A DNA stretch of 64,000 nucleotides from Anaeromonas frigoriresistens (GCF_016820655.1 NZ_WSFT01000016.1:105643-169642), one strand, 5' to 3'. Numbered from the stretch's first letter, positions 25,804 through 35,493 are shown. Notes: generated by a model from the sequence alone, not told the origin. Numbers and translations: made by a program.

Positions 25804-26250
25804 CTACTTTATACTATCTAATTCTTTTCCATCAGTAGTTATTACCTTTATATCCTCAACCTCTTCTTCTATCTTGATAATTGTATAAGGATAAGTTAAA
25901 GCTTGAGTTACCATATCATCTGTTTTGGGCTGATATTCCATAATACTTATTTTAATAAAATTCTCTTCTCTTTCAACTTCTTCAACAGCAATATTATATC
26001 CACCAGTAGGTTTTTCACCGAGACCTATGTATATAAAGTTTCCTTTCTCTTCTGAATCTATTATTTTAAATCCTCTATTTTTTCGAATATCACTTACTAT
26101 ATTTTCTACATCTTGAGGTGCATTTTCCATAACTACATACTCGACTCCTTTAGCTTTATCATCTACTGGGCTATTTTCAGTATCATTTGAACAACCTATA
26201 AAAAATACTATACTACTAAATATTAAGATTAACCCTATTAATTTCTTCAT
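25804..26250 (-). CDS. Lipoprotein with PrcB-like C-terminal domain
   Basis: A signal peptide with lipobox FIGC (Cys20) precedes an extracellular domain. The stretch IYIGLGEKPTGGYNIAVEEV is characteristic of the PrcB C-terminal domain, found in protease complexes and many Firmicute lipoproteins. Length is 148 aa. It is a single-gene unit with the XRE gene convergent. Confidence 0.8.
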   Translation of the reverse strand: MKKLIGLILIFSSIVFFIGCSNDTENSPVDDKAKGVEYVVMENAPQDVENIVSDIRKNRGFKIIDSEEKGNFIYIGLGEKPTGGYNIAVEEVEREENFIKISIMEYQPKTDDMVTQALTYPYTIIKIEEEVEDIKVITTDGKELDSIK

Positions 26251-26333
26251 TACTTTACCCCTCCAACTATATTTAATTTAATTCTCTTTTCTTACCCATT
26301 TAATCTATACCCTATAATAACTAAAAGAAAGGA

Positions 26334-26642
26334 TTAATCCTTTCTTTTCTTTTTACTATATTTATATTTTTCCACATTCCATTTTTTCTCATTAGATTTC
26401 CAAGAAGACAAACCATAGAATATACCAGCTATAGAGAATATAATGAGTCTCCCTAAGAACTTATAGTAGAAATCATTATTATATAAAAATCCAAAACTAT
26501 AATTTCCATCTAAAAGTTGTACTAAAATTTCACTTAAAATAGCTACTGGAATTCCCCAAAATATAACACCATATATCCATACGTACTTTGTCTTACCTTT
26601 TTCCCTTAATTCTGTCCACTTATGAAACTGCTTTTCTTTCAT
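26334..26642 (-). CDS. Small two-helix membrane protein, 102 aa
   Basis: Not recognised. Two membrane segments (about 22-45 and 63-85) lie between basic ends (KEKQFHKWTELREKGK and a KKKRKD tail). GGGAGATGG precedes the ATG. Confidence 0.65.
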   Translation of the reverse strand: MKEKQFHKWTELREKGKTKYVWIYGVIFWGIPVAILSEILVQLLDGNYSFGFLYNNDFYYKFLGRLIIFSIAGIFYGLSSWKSNEKKWNVEKYKYSKKKRKD

Positions 26643-26770
26643 AATACCATCTCCCTACTACTCTTATCCTCTTATTTATATAAGTATATCATTGAGTCCT
26701 TTTTAGAGGAATGCCAATTTGTTATAATTCTTTTACTATTATTTTATGATTTAAAAATTATGATATCTTT

Positions 26771-27202
26771 CTAATTTCTATTCATATCCCATAGTACGTT
26801 TACTATGACCCATTTATCCTTCACCTTAGCTAAATGAAGATAATCAATATATTCTGATCTAGTAACTACGGATGCAATATTCTCTGATTTATCTAGAACT
26901 TCAACTTCTATTTCAAAGTTCTCTTTTGGTGCATTTACTCCCCCACCTCTCTTAGTACTATCCACCATACGAGAAGTATCTAGCTCAGTTAACTCTCCAT
27001 TTTCAAAGCGTCTTTTAATCATCTCTGGATGTAGAGCTTCTTCCATTCTAGACTCATCCCCTTCATACCATCCTTCAATATAATTTAAAGCTGTTTCCAT
27101 TATTTTTTCTTCATCCTTATCTAGAATTTCTGATGTTTCAGAAGTACACCCACTTATAAGCAGAAAAATAATTAGAATTGAACTATATATAATTTTTTTC
27201 AT
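26771..27202 (-). CDS. Lipoprotein with NTF2-like (lumazine-binding type) domain
   Basis: The lipobox LISGC (Cys19) is followed by an alpha+beta cone of about 110 residues beginning ALNYIEGWYEGDESRMEEALHP, a pattern of the lumazine-binding-2/SnoaL-like NTF2 group. It is presumably surface-exposed with an unknown ligand. Confidence 0.75.
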   Translation of the reverse strand: MKKIIYSSILIIFLLISGCTSETSEILDKDEEKIMETALNYIEGWYEGDESRMEEALHPEMIKRRFENGELTELDTSRMVDSTKRGGGVNAPKENFEIEVEVLDKSENIASVVTRSEYIDYLHLAKVKDKWVIVNVLWDMNRN

Positions 27203-27275
27203 AAAAGTACTCCCCCATTTTTAAATTCTTATTAATATTTTATAGACATATTCAGTAAACTCCCTTCCTTCCTTT

Positions 27276-27800
27276 CTATTTATTATTTAATCTTTCAAAA
27301 AGAATTCCATCTTCCCATTTATTATTAATTCTTATTACATCTCTTGTTCTTCCAATAAATTGAAACCCATTCTTTATCAATACTATTTGTGAACCAATAT
27401 TATTTGGTGAGGTTCCTGCCTCTATTCTATGTAAGTTATATTTATTAAATCCTTCATCTATAGCTAGTTCAACTGCCTTTGTGGCATATCCTTTTCCGTT
27501 ATGCTTTTGTCCGATTCTATAGCCTATCTCAGCTTTTTCAAACATTCCTCTTACTACAGAAAATAAATTAACTCTACCTACTACCTTCCCCAATTCATTT
27601 CTAATGACATACATATAGCATTGCCCCTCTGTTTGTTCTTCAATAATCTCCTCAATTATTTCCATAAAAAATTCTTCTTCATAGTACTTATCTCCTCTAG
27701 ATGGAAGAGTTGATTCAAAAAACTGTCTATTTTCTCTTTCAAACTCTAATACTTCTATTGCATTAGATCGAGAAATTAATTCAATAGTAATTTTTTCCAT
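27276..27800 (-). CDS. GNAT acetyltransferase, RimJ/RimL type
   Basis: 174 residues with the acetyl-CoA loop IGQKHNGKGYATKAVELA and the motif-B region HRIEAGTSPNNIGSQIVLIKNGF. RimJ/RimL-like enzymes acetylate protein N-termini or small amines. The substrate is unknown. Confidence 0.88.
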   Translation of the reverse strand: MEKITIELISRSNAIEVLEFERENRQFFESTLPSRGDKYYEEEFFMEIIEEIIEEQTEGQCYMYVIRNELGKVVGRVNLFSVVRGMFEKAEIGYRIGQKHNGKGYATKAVELAIDEGFNKYNLHRIEAGTSPNNIGSQIVLIKNGFQFIGRTRDVIRINNKWEDGILFERLNNK

Positions 27801-27849
27801 TATATATGTCCCCCTAGTCTATTAAAATATAAATTTAATTGTGTTTTTA

Positions 27850-28659
27850 TTAATTCTCCTCTAATTTTTCCTTTCTCTTTTTAAACATTCTATCTTTATT
27901 TAATAATATAATTATACTTAGGAATAGTAACATGAAAAACAAAATACTAACTCCTCCCTTTAATGATGTGAATATTGGGAAAAGTCCTATAGATAAGTTA
28001 CTCGTTGTATGGAATACTATTACTGCAAATACACTTCTATTTGTTTTAATAAATAAGTTAGTGATTAAAATTGATAGTATAATAGTAAATATCATATATC
28101 CTACAAAATTAATATCTTGCTGGACTGAGCCTTCAATAAAAAATAAGGGAATATGCCATATAGTCCATATAAATCCTAGTAAAATACTTGCCGTTACAGG
28201 TGTATATTTATCTAACAATCTATTTAGAGCAAAACCTCTCCATCCAAACTCTTCCCCTAGGGGCCCTCCTAAAATAAGTATATAAAAAAATACTACAATT
28301 AATAATAGTGGTTTCTGAAAAAGAGGGAGCTCAAATTTTAAATCCCAAGCATAGTTTGTAAATAGATAAGCAAAGAATAAAATACCAGGCATTAATAAAA
28401 ACATATAAAAACATGAACCCATATTATATTTTCTATGTAGTCCACTTTTCAATAATCTTCTTACTTTATCCTTTCCTCCATAAATAGCAGTTAATATTAT
28501 AGCTACAATAGATGGCCCATATGATCCAAGATAGATAAAAATTTTATATGAAGGTGAAAATTCCAATACACTATAAGATTTTAATATAGCTATACCCCAT
28601 ATACTCCAAGAGATTAAAAAAGTATATATAAAAAACCTTAATAATTCTTTTGATTTCAA
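27850..28659 (-). CDS. CPBP-family intramembrane metalloprotease
   Basis: 269 residues with about eight membrane helices. The Abi/CPBP motifs are present: EEFGWRG in one helix and WTIWHIPLF in the next, giving the Glu-Glu-Arg and His metal site. Members process prenyl-type proteins or confer bacteriocin immunity. It is a single gene. Confidence 0.9.
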   Translation of the reverse strand: MKSKELLRFFIYTFLISWSIWGIAILKSYSVLEFSPSYKIFIYLGSYGPSIVAIILTAIYGGKDKVRRLLKSGLHRKYNMGSCFYMFLLMPGILFFAYLFTNYAWDLKFELPLFQKPLLLIVVFFYILILGGPLGEEFGWRGFALNRLLDKYTPVTASILLGFIWTIWHIPLFFIEGSVQQDINFVGYMIFTIILSILITNLFIKTNRSVFAVIVFHTTSNLSIGLFPIFTSLKGGVSILFFMLLFLSIIILLNKDRMFKKRKEKLEEN

Positions 28660-28779
28660 TTCATATCACATTCCTCTCAATAATCTACACGTATTATTAA
28701 AATTATTTAAAAACCTTAAATATAACTTTCTATATATATTCATATATATCCTTTAATATTTTTAGTCTTATTTTTATAT

Positions 28780-28817
28780 ATAAATAGATGACTAAGCATA
28801 CTTAGCCATCTATTTAT
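28780..28817 (-). terminator. Terminator of the AraC-GyrI gene
   Basis: 17-nt arms ATAAATAGATGACTAAG and the near-complement with one mismatch around a 4-nt loop, placed 6 nt after the AraC stop. Confidence 0.8.
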
Positions 28818-28823
28818 ATTATT

Positions 28824-29738
28824 TTATTCATTATTTAATTCTCTTACAGGTCTTGCTTCGATATATCCTCTATATCCCATAGGCATTAATTGAAATCTAG
28901 GACCATCCTCTTCTGCCCATTTAAATCCATATATTTCAGGATTATAATTTTTCATAACTTCCCATAATTGGTAAATGGCATCTTCAAACTTTTCATCTTC
29001 AAAGGGTTCACCTTGAAAAACCATCATCTTACAAGATGGTAGGTCTATTAAGTCAAATCCTTCGGGTACTTCCCCAGTATAATCTTCTGGTACCTCCACT
29101 CCCTGGGCATAAGTAGAAGTGCCAGGTTCAATTAAATTATCAGGCAGCCACATACCAATTGGTTCATACATAGCTTCCTTTATACTTGTAAGGATACCCC
29201 ACACCTCATCACATCCTATCTCCTCACAATATCCAAAATAATGTTTTGCTTTAATACCTCTTTTTAATATTAATTTTCTTTTAGGGCGATCTACCACTTG
29301 AACAAAAACAGTATCAGTATTACTTTCTCTGTTCATAGAATTCTCTCCTTTTTGTAAAGTAAGATAATAATCACGGATAGGATAAGGTATAAAAAGTTTC
29401 ACTGGTGGTGTGTTTTTACTATAATAGGAAGGTGCCATTCCAAATTGTTTTGAAAATGCTCGAGTAAACCCTTCATGGGAATTAAATACAAAGTCAAATG
29501 CTACGTCAATTATCTTTTTATCCTCATCTCTCAGTTTAATTACTGCTTGAGAAAGTCTAAAGCACCGAATATATTCAAAGGGTGTTTTTCCTACTAATTC
29601 TTTAAAAATTCTTGCAGAATGCCACGGAGAATATCCGGCAGCTTGTGCTAGCATCTTTAAAGAGATTGGTTTAGTTATATTATCTTCTATAAATTCCTGC
29701 ATCCTTTGAACTGCATTAATCTTTTCCCAACTTTCCAT
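28824..29738 (-). CDS. AraC-family regulator with GyrI-like effector domain
   Basis: 304 residues: two HTH motifs at the N-terminus (LKMLAQAAGYSPWHSARIFKE and IIDVAFDFVFNSHEGFTRAF) and a GyrI-like small-molecule-binding domain from about 135 to the end. This is the Rob/BmrR-related arrangement for sensing toxic compounds. A paralogue lies at 42846-43721. Confidence 0.92.
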   Translation of the reverse strand: MESWEKINAVQRMQEFIEDNITKPISLKMLAQAAGYSPWHSARIFKELVGKTPFEYIRCFRLSQAVIKLRDEDKKIIDVAFDFVFNSHEGFTRAFSKQFGMAPSYYSKNTPPVKLFIPYPIRDYYLTLQKGENSMNRESNTDTVFVQVVDRPKRKLILKRGIKAKHYFGYCEEIGCDEVWGILTSIKEAMYEPIGMWLPDNLIEPGTSTYAQGVEVPEDYTGEVPEGFDLIDLPSCKMMVFQGEPFEDEKFEDAIYQLWEVMKNYNPEIYGFKWAEEDGPRFQLMPMGYRGYIEARPVRELNNE

Positions 29739-29860
29739 GATCTCACCTCCTACAATAAGTATAATGTTTTATATACACTAACTTCTTGACTTGTTTTGCT
29801 GAATAATATCTTTAACTCTTTTAAGACATTATTTAGTAAGTACTCTTATTTTTATTTTTC

Positions 29861-30283
29861 TTATATATCTGTGTTGGTTTCAATTTTTTTAGAAAAAATT
29901 AAGTCAGGTATTGTTTTAGTGAAGTCTTTTCTCAATAAAATAATTAGAGGAATAGCAATGAAAATATTCAAGAAATTAAACCATCCAAAAGGAATAATGC
30001 TTATATGAAAAACAATAGCTCCTAATAACCCAAGCTTTACAAAAACACCTTTACTAAGTAGTAATATTGCAAATATAATCTGAGAAACCATAAATAACAA
30101 AAGACCAATAAAATACATATATTCTGGTACACTACGTATAATTTCCCCGAGCAATGGTATTAAAGCCGTATCAGCTAATGAGAAAATCATTTCATAGGAT
30201 GTTAATGCAATAATTAAATTAATGATACTTGTACAAATATACATTATTGAATATAATAATCTAATTATATTTGATTTTCCCAT
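29861..30283 (-). CDS. Four-helix membrane protein, 140 aa
   Basis: Not recognised. Hydrophobic segments lie at about 8-30, 50-68, 72-90 and 95-118, with a charged tail. AAAGAGTGAG precedes the ATG. It is transcribed as a single gene. Confidence 0.65.
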   Translation of the reverse strand: MGKSNIIRLLYSIMYICTSIINLIIALTSYEMIFSLADTALIPLLGEIIRSVPEYMYFIGLLLFMVSQIIFAILLLSKGVFVKLGLLGAIVFHISIIPFGWFNFLNIFIAIPLIILLRKDFTKTIPDLIFSKKIETNTDI

Positions 30284-30355
30284 ATTCTCACTCTTTTCTT
30301 ATAAAAATAAAATATTATTTTATGATGCCTTTATTAACGATTAATGTATAACTTA

Positions 30356-30622
30356 TTAGAATGTAATCTGCCCAATAATCTCTTTTGCTCTTTCATAGAC
30401 AGCCTTATCCACTAGTATATCAGTTCTAAAGGGTGCAGAATCACCACTAATTATTCTCATGTGTCCGCCTGCTCCATGATCCTTAACGATGTATGGAATA
30501 TCGTTATCACCTAATATACCTTTTAGAATGGCCATTTCAATATTATTATTTACAGTCTTTAGGACTACAAGTTCTATTTGATTTGTATCATCTTTCTTTT
30601 TGGTTCCTTTTTTCTTAAACAT
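30356..30622 (-). CDS. DUF2007-like putative signal-transducing protein
   Basis: 88 residues with a lysine-rich start (MFKKKGTKKKDD) and the DUF2007 core: IELVVLKTVNNNIEMAILKGILGDN (a strand and helix) then DILVDKAVYERAKEII. The start at 30622 is fixed by GGAGGTG 5 nt upstream. The domain is PII-like and often regulatory; its role is unknown. Confidence 0.8.
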   Translation of the reverse strand: MFKKKGTKKKDDTNQIELVVLKTVNNNIEMAILKGILGDNDIPYIVKDHGAGGHMRIISGDSAPFRTDILVDKAVYERAKEIIGQITF

Positions 30623-30697
30623 AAAAACACCTCCATGAATTATCTGCATATAATTCTACTACTATAACATTATAATCTTCTATAAAAAGTATATTAT

Positions 30698-31744
30698 TTA
30701 TTGAATATTATCTTTAATATCTATAATTATATCAGCAAATTTATCTGGTTCTTCAAACAGTGGAAAGTGTGCGGATTTTTCGAACCATATAAGTTCTTTA
30801 TTAGGTGCTTTAATTTTGTCATAATATTCTTCAGTTAGTACAAATGGAGTATTATAATCATATCTACCTACACAAAAGTATATAGGTACTTTCACCTCAG
30901 GAATATCTTCTTTCAGGTTCAAATCATAGTTTTGACCCCACATAGCTTCTGCAGTAAACTTACTCCCTAAAGCAAATTTTATTCCATCAATGCCTGTATA
31001 TTCAGGAGAAAAAACACTTCCTAAAATTATGTCATTTAAGGTATTTACCTTTCTTTCAACACCTCCATACTTAGATAGCCATTTCCTCTGAACTGTTGTA
31101 TCATTTACACTATCTTTATAAGGGGGTCTTTCAATTCTTCTTAAATCATCTAAAACTTTTTTATCTCCATTCTCCTTAGCCTTTTGTAAAACATAGTCAT
31201 AAGAAATAATCTCATTTTGAATGCCATTTACTACTTGACCTACACTTATAAAAGCAAATATTTTTTCTGGATATTTATCTATAACAAACATACCAAGTTC
31301 AGAACCCCAAGAGTGACCTACTAAATACACTTTTTCCTTATCATATTTTTTGCACAAGAAATCAATCAATTCCTTTGTATCTTTTACAAATTGCTCTCTA
31401 TTCATAGATTCTTTAGGAATACTTCGAGAATAAGACTTGCCTGAACCCCTTTGATCCCAATTAACTACAAGAAAGTCTTGTTCCAACTTTTCTTGATATT
31501 TTCGAGCATAAGATATCTGAGAATAACCTGGCCCTCCATGTAAAAAAAGTAAAATGGGATTACTCTTATCTTTACCTCTTATCATAATAGATTGTTGAAA
31601 CCCACCTATTTTAACCTGTTGTATAGTAGCCACGCTATTATACCCGGAGATTTTTGGAGTTCTAGATGGTAAAAACAATATGATAAGTAGGCATATTATC
31701 AAAGTTACTATAATATATTTTGAAAGCTTTTTTATAAATTTCAT
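30698..31744 (-). CDS. Alpha/beta hydrolase, proline-iminopeptidase-like, membrane anchored
   Basis: 348 residues. An N-terminal hydrophobic anchor (about 9-24) is followed by the oxyanion motif HGGPGYS, nucleophile GHSWGSE and late FEKSAHFPLFEEP containing the catalytic His. This matches the S33 peptidase-like group, acting outside the membrane. The ATG at 31744 follows GAGAGGG; an ATG six codons up overlaps it. Confidence 0.88.
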   Translation of the reverse strand: MKFIKKLSKYIIVTLIICLLIILFLPSRTPKISGYNSVATIQQVKIGGFQQSIMIRGKDKSNPILLFLHGGPGYSQISYARKYQEKLEQDFLVVNWDQRGSGKSYSRSIPKESMNREQFVKDTKELIDFLCKKYDKEKVYLVGHSWGSELGMFVIDKYPEKIFAFISVGQVVNGIQNEIISYDYVLQKAKENGDKKVLDDLRRIERPPYKDSVNDTTVQRKWLSKYGGVERKVNTLNDIILGSVFSPEYTGIDGIKFALGSKFTAEAMWGQNYDLNLKEDIPEVKVPIYFCVGRYDYNTPFVLTEEYYDKIKAPNKELIWFEKSAHFPLFEEPDKFADIIIDIKDNIQ

Positions 31745-31789
31745 AAAGTAAATCCCTCTCATTATTTGATTTCATTAAATTAAAAGTTA

Positions 31790-32617
31790 TTATAAATTAG
31801 TTTTATATCTTCCTTCTATTTCATTCATTTCATCATGATCAATCATATTACTTACTTCTTTTTCAATTTTCTTTTCTATTATGTTTGCTCCTTTATGTTT
31901 AATAAAACTAACATTACTTGAAATATACCACCTAGAACTTTTCTCAAAAGCACCCTTATCCTTATAATACTTATAATCTGCTGTTAATATTTTCGGAGCA
32001 ATTTTACTCAAGGTTCTAAAGGCATGAAAAGTAACTATATCTCCAAATGTAGGATTAACTTGATTTTCTCTCCTTAGCTCATTAATAAATTTTCTTGCCC
32101 CTTTTTGTATTAGATTTCTTCGCTTATCTAATTCTTTATCTTTTAATGGAAAAGGTAATATATCTACATATAATTTTCCAACAAAAGAAAATCCAGATCC
32201 TTTAGCCCAAGTTTCCATAGGTTTAAATACACTTTCTTCTTGCCATTTAGTACAATTAGCAATTATAAATAATTTTTTACCAAAATACTTTGGTCGATGA
32301 CAATTATAAGCTACATGATCTAAAAAATTCTTCATTATTCCAGTAACACTAAACATATATCCTGGAGTAGCCAATATTACTCCATCCACCTCTAAAATCT
32401 TATCCTCTATTTTCTGTACTTCTGAAAAATGGGGACATTTATCTTCCCCATCAAAAATACAATTATGGCATCCAGTACAGAAATCAATATTATAATCTGA
32501 TAAATATAAGTATTCAAATTGACAATTCATGGTTTGTTTTAATTTTTTCTCAAAATAATTTATAACTTCAGTTGTATTTCCATTTTTTGAAGCTCCCATT
32601 ATCGCTAATATCTTCAT
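31790..32617 (-). CDS. Flavodoxin-fold NAD(P)H oxidoreductase with Cys-rich loop
   Basis: 275 residues. The N-terminal FMN-binding loop GASKNGNTTEV is followed by a C-x2-C-x2-C-x7-C cluster (CTGCHNCIFDGEDKC), as in iron-sulfur flavoproteins of anaerobes, and the flavin-contact ATPGYMFSVTG. A C-terminal extension of about 100 residues is unrecognised. It is likely an electron-transfer or quinone/nitro-reductase type enzyme. Confidence 0.85.
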   Translation of the reverse strand: MKILAIMGASKNGNTTEVINYFEKKLKQTMNCQFEYLYLSDYNIDFCTGCHNCIFDGEDKCPHFSEVQKIEDKILEVDGVILATPGYMFSVTGIMKNFLDHVAYNCHRPKYFGKKLFIIANCTKWQEESVFKPMETWAKGSGFSFVGKLYVDILPFPLKDKELDKRRNLIQKGARKFINELRRENQVNPTFGDIVTFHAFRTLSKIAPKILTADYKYYKDKGAFEKSSRWYISSNVSFIKHKGANIIEKKIEKEVSNMIDHDEMNEIEGRYKTNL

Positions 32618-32654
32618 GTTTTTTCCCCCTTACCGCAAATATAAATAATTACCC

Positions 32655-32780
32655 CTAGTCTACACTTGGTCCATTTAGATTATTTAATATCAAGTGAAAA
32701 AATATAGCCACCACTGCTGATAGTAAAATGTGTTTCTTTGAATCCCAGTTTTCTAATATTTTTTTCATTTTATCTAACAT
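32655..32780 (-). CDS. Small membrane protein, 41 aa
   Basis: The open frame begins MLDKMKKILENWDSKK and has one hydrophobic segment (HILLSAVVAIFFHLIL), a short polar tail and a TAG stop. A GAGG lies close to the first ATG, and the ATG at codon 5 is an alternative start. No family is recognised. It fits between the flavoprotein gene and the Cys-rich gene without overlap. Confidence 0.5.
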   Translation of the reverse strand: MLDKMKKILENWDSKKHILLSAVVAIFFHLILNNLNGPSVD

Positions 32781-32792
32781 ATCCTCTTCTTT

Positions 32793-33044
32793 TTATTTAG
32801 AATTCTTTAATGCTTCTAATATTACATTCATATCTTCTCTATGAAGCTTATATACTTTACAATTAGTACATCTCTTCAACATTACTTCTCGCCACTCTAA
32901 CTTTTCATTACATTCTGGCATTTTGTTATAATAACTAACCCAGTCATACTCCCAGCATCCTACTTTTAGCTTATGAGGGGGACATTTTGATGTTGAATGA
33001 TCAGTACCCTTAAAAGGACAATTTTTAATTTCATAACATTTCAC
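32793..33044 (-). CDS. Cys-rich putative zinc-binding protein, 83 aa
   Basis: Eight cysteines fall in a regular layout: CYEIKNCPF, a CPPH, VGCWEYDW, MPEC and the pair CTNCKVY. The C...CWE pattern resembles two-CW-type domains, so a structural zinc or small redox protein is likely. AGGAGGTAAT precedes the ATG. Confidence 0.7.
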   Translation of the reverse strand: MKCYEIKNCPFKGTDHSTSKCPPHKLKVGCWEYDWVSYYNKMPECNEKLEWREVMLKRCTNCKVYKLHREDMNVILEALKNSK

Positions 33045-33083
33045 TTTATTACCTCCTAATGATAAAAAAACACCTCAGCATTT

Positions 33084-33572
33084 CTATTCTAATCTATTCA
33101 AATATAAATCCGTTGTTTCTTCAAAGTAAACTGGATTATTATCTGAATCTAAATAATGATAGTCATAATGTTGTTTCTTTATCAATTCATTAAATCCCCA
33201 AGAATTATACATACCTTTCAATCTTTCATAATCACCATTATCAATACCAATTGTAACCTCTCTAAAGCCTTTCTCTTTTACTCTATGTAAAACTCTTTTC
33301 ATTAATTTACTTGCTAGCCCTTTCCCTTGATATGGTTTTTCCACTCGAAAAGCACATAAATATGCTCTATTTATACCATTAGCTTCTTCTGGTACCTCTG
33401 AGTTCCAAAAGATATATAATTCACCTATCAATTTTTTATCTTCACAGTTCTCAATAGCCCAGAATTCAATATTTCCACTATTTATACCATCTACAAAGTA
33501 ATTATAAGTAGGCGAATCACTATATCCCCATAATTTTTTCATTTCCTCTACTGTAGCAACTCGTATTTTCAA
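33084..33572 (-). CDS. GNAT acetyltransferase
   Basis: 162 residues. The acetyl-CoA loop is EKPYQGKGLASKLMKRVLHRV, followed by GIDNGDYERLKGMYNSWGF. An AAGGAGGG precedes the ATG. Repeat copy A lies immediately upstream. The substrate is unknown. Confidence 0.87.
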   Translation of the reverse strand: MKIRVATVEEMKKLWGYSDSPTYNYFVDGINSGNIEFWAIENCEDKKLIGELYIFWNSEVPEEANGINRAYLCAFRVEKPYQGKGLASKLMKRVLHRVKEKGFREVTIGIDNGDYERLKGMYNSWGFNELIKKQHYDYHYLDSDNNPVYFEETTDLYLNRLE

Positions 33573-33611
33573 AAAATCCCTCCTTAATTATTTTCAGTAT
33601 ATACTTATAAA

Positions 33612-33685
33612 GAATATTTAGAATATTATATACAATTCTTCCCTTATATCTTTAAATCCTCTTATTCACTTCCTTTTTTTCATAA
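33612..33685 (-). repeat. Dispersed intergenic repeat, copy A (most divergent)
   Basis: Contains GAATATTTAGAATATTATATA followed by CTTATATCTTTAAATCC and a T-run. It resembles copies B-E and sits directly upstream of a minus-strand GNAT gene. Confidence 0.4.
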
Positions 33686-33776
33686 AAAAGAGACTCTTTA
33701 TTAGAATCTCCTTTATGTATATGAATTCTAGTCTTTAAATATAGTGATTTTAATTTCATATTCACTCCCATAAATA

Positions 33777-34166
33777 CTATTCTTCAGTAAAATCTAATAT
33801 TACCATATACATTCTTGTAACCATCCTTATTCCTGCAGTCCTCTTTACTCCATCTCTTTCGAACATTAAACCTGATCCCATTAGCTCTATGAATTTCCAC
33901 CCTTGAGATTCTTTTTGTTCAATAAATATATCACAAGATTTATTACTGACATCATATTTAGATCTATCATCATTAAATTTAACTACATATCTTTTTACAG
34001 GATAATCATCAAATTTAACTATTTCTTCTTTAGTTAAATTAAGCTTAGCTATTGCAAATCCCAGTTTCAATGGATTTTCTTCTTGAAACATTACCTCATT
34101 GTACATAATTATGATAATGACTACAAATATCATTAATACTATACAAATTGCTCTAATCTTTTTCAT
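33777..34166 (-). CDS. Hypothetical single-pass protein, 129 aa
   Basis: Not recognised. An N-terminal helix (about 5-22) anchors an otherwise soluble domain of about 100 residues with two Tyr/Phe-rich strands near the end (RMYMVILDF). There is no lipobox. GGGGGAAAC precedes the ATG. Confidence 0.65.
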   Translation of the reverse strand: MKKIRAICIVLMIFVVIIIIMYNEVMFQEENPLKLGFAIAKLNLTKEEIVKFDDYPVKRYVVKFNDDRSKYDVSNKSCDIFIEQKESQGWKFIELMGSGLMFERDGVKRTAGIRMVTRMYMVILDFTEE

Positions 34167-34256
34167 GTTTCCCCCTAAAAAATATTCTTATCTCTATTAA
34201 TTTAAATATTAAAAACTTTAATCATCTCATTATTTAATATATCAGTTCATTTATAA

Positions 34257-34367
34257 TTAGATACACAAGTCCATTCTTCCAATTTCTTTTAAAGCTTTAT
34301 TAAAAGTCTTAGGAAATTCCTTGGGATTTACAAGAAGTTCAAATACTTTTTCTTTTCCATATATCAT
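34257..34367 (-). CDS. Possible 36-aa protein or gene remnant
   Basis: A frame beginning MIYGKEKVFELLVNPKEF follows a GGGGGATAAAACC Shine-Dalgarno and ends at TAA after GRMDLCI. It is coding-like but short, so it may be the N-terminal remnant of a longer gene. Confidence 0.4.
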   Translation of the reverse strand: MIYGKEKVFELLVNPKEFPKTFNKALKEIGRMDLCI

Positions 34368-34435
34368 GGTTTTATCCCCCATCTAGTAATCATACTTAAT
34401 CCTAAATTTTAAATCTAATTTCCTTATATTCAATA

Positions 34436-35260
34436 TCATTTAATAAATTCAAAAGCATAATCCTCTTGTTTTATAAAGTCTAATGATTCATAGGTTTTTC
34501 TAGCACCTATATTTAATTTTGATGTCTGTGTCACAGGTATTTTATCTAGAGACAATGCAGTCCTTATCATACCTTTCATAAGTTCTCTTCCAAATCCTTG
34601 TTTTTGATATTTAGGATCTATATATACCGTAGTAATATCCATATATTTTTGTGTAATACTGCTAAATCTAGCCATCCCAATAGTTTCATTCTTATATTCT
34701 AGAAAATATATACCTGTCTTTAACTCTTCTAGTATTTTTTGTTCATTAGTTATATTATTAATCTCTTCTGGAGTTTCTGCTTTAAAGAATCCCACTAAAA
34801 ATCTTTTAATTTTACTTATATCTTTGTTATTATCTTCTGCCCTTCTAAAATTGCTATCTATTTTTATACCTCTATCGTTAAAAGAATTCAATTCAAATTT
34901 ATAGTAAATATTAGGAGTCACATCTTGTTCTTTATCTAATAGCTCTATGATTTTTCTAACATCCTTTAGCTTTCCTGCAAGCAATACTCTTTTATAATTT
35001 AAACTCTCAATCTGTTGTGCAATTTCTTTTAATCTCTTATCATCTTTTGTATAGAAATTTGTAAAATATGAATTTCCATCAAATTTCATATGTAATACTC
35101 CTGTTATTTCTTTATTTTCTTCTGATATATAGAGTTCACCTATATTTTTCCATTCATTTTCTATAAAATGAATAATAAAGACATTGAATAACTCATCCTT
35201 ATATAAAAAATCTAAAATATCTCTTTTAATTTCTTTTGTAAATTCTTCAATTTTTTTCAT
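34436..35260 (-). CDS. Two-domain GNAT acetyltransferase
   Basis: 274 residues: a degenerate N-terminal GNAT-like half and a C-terminal GNAT domain with YIDPKYQKQGFGRELMKGMI and the late NIGARKTYESLDF. Such two-domain forms acetylate antibiotics or amino acid derivatives. Repeat copy B is directly upstream. Confidence 0.85.
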   Translation of the reverse strand: MKKIEEFTKEIKRDILDFLYKDELFNVFIIHFIENEWKNIGELYISEENKEITGVLHMKFDGNSYFTNFYTKDDKRLKEIAQQIESLNYKRVLLAGKLKDVRKIIELLDKEQDVTPNIYYKFELNSFNDRGIKIDSNFRRAEDNNKDISKIKRFLVGFFKAETPEEINNITNEQKILEELKTGIYFLEYKNETIGMARFSSITQKYMDITTVYIDPKYQKQGFGRELMKGMIRTALSLDKIPVTQTSKLNIGARKTYESLDFIKQEDYAFEFIK

Positions 35261-35330
35261 TAGATTTCCTCCTAAAATTATTACTAATTACTGCAATCTA
35301 TTCAAATATATATCTTCTTGAAATATTTTT

Positions 35331-35390
35331 GAATATTCTATATATATTTCTCTATTTATATCTTTAAACCCTTTTATTGATTTTTTTACT
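35331..35390 (-). repeat. Dispersed intergenic repeat, copy B
   Basis: Reads GAATATTCTATATATATTTC, then CTATTTATATCTTTAAACCC and a T run. It is the clearest match to copies C-E and lies upstream of the GNAT gene starting at 35260. A terminator-like pair AAAAGAG/CTCTTTT (35402-35428) borders it. Confidence 0.55.
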
Positions 35391-35493
35391 AATTATATAA
35401 AAAAGAGCCTACTTCCTTAGACTCTTTTCATCCATAATATTGAGTTGTTTCGACAGCATATTTCCCTGGCAATATTCTATATCTGTCATGCTG

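Noticed and set aside
35291..35345. Open frame ending in YLNRLQ upstream of the GNAT at 34436 as a GNAT C-terminal remnant
   Set aside because: Similarity to the tail of the 33084-33572 GNAT is limited to a few residues, and the DNA is better explained as part of repeat copy B.
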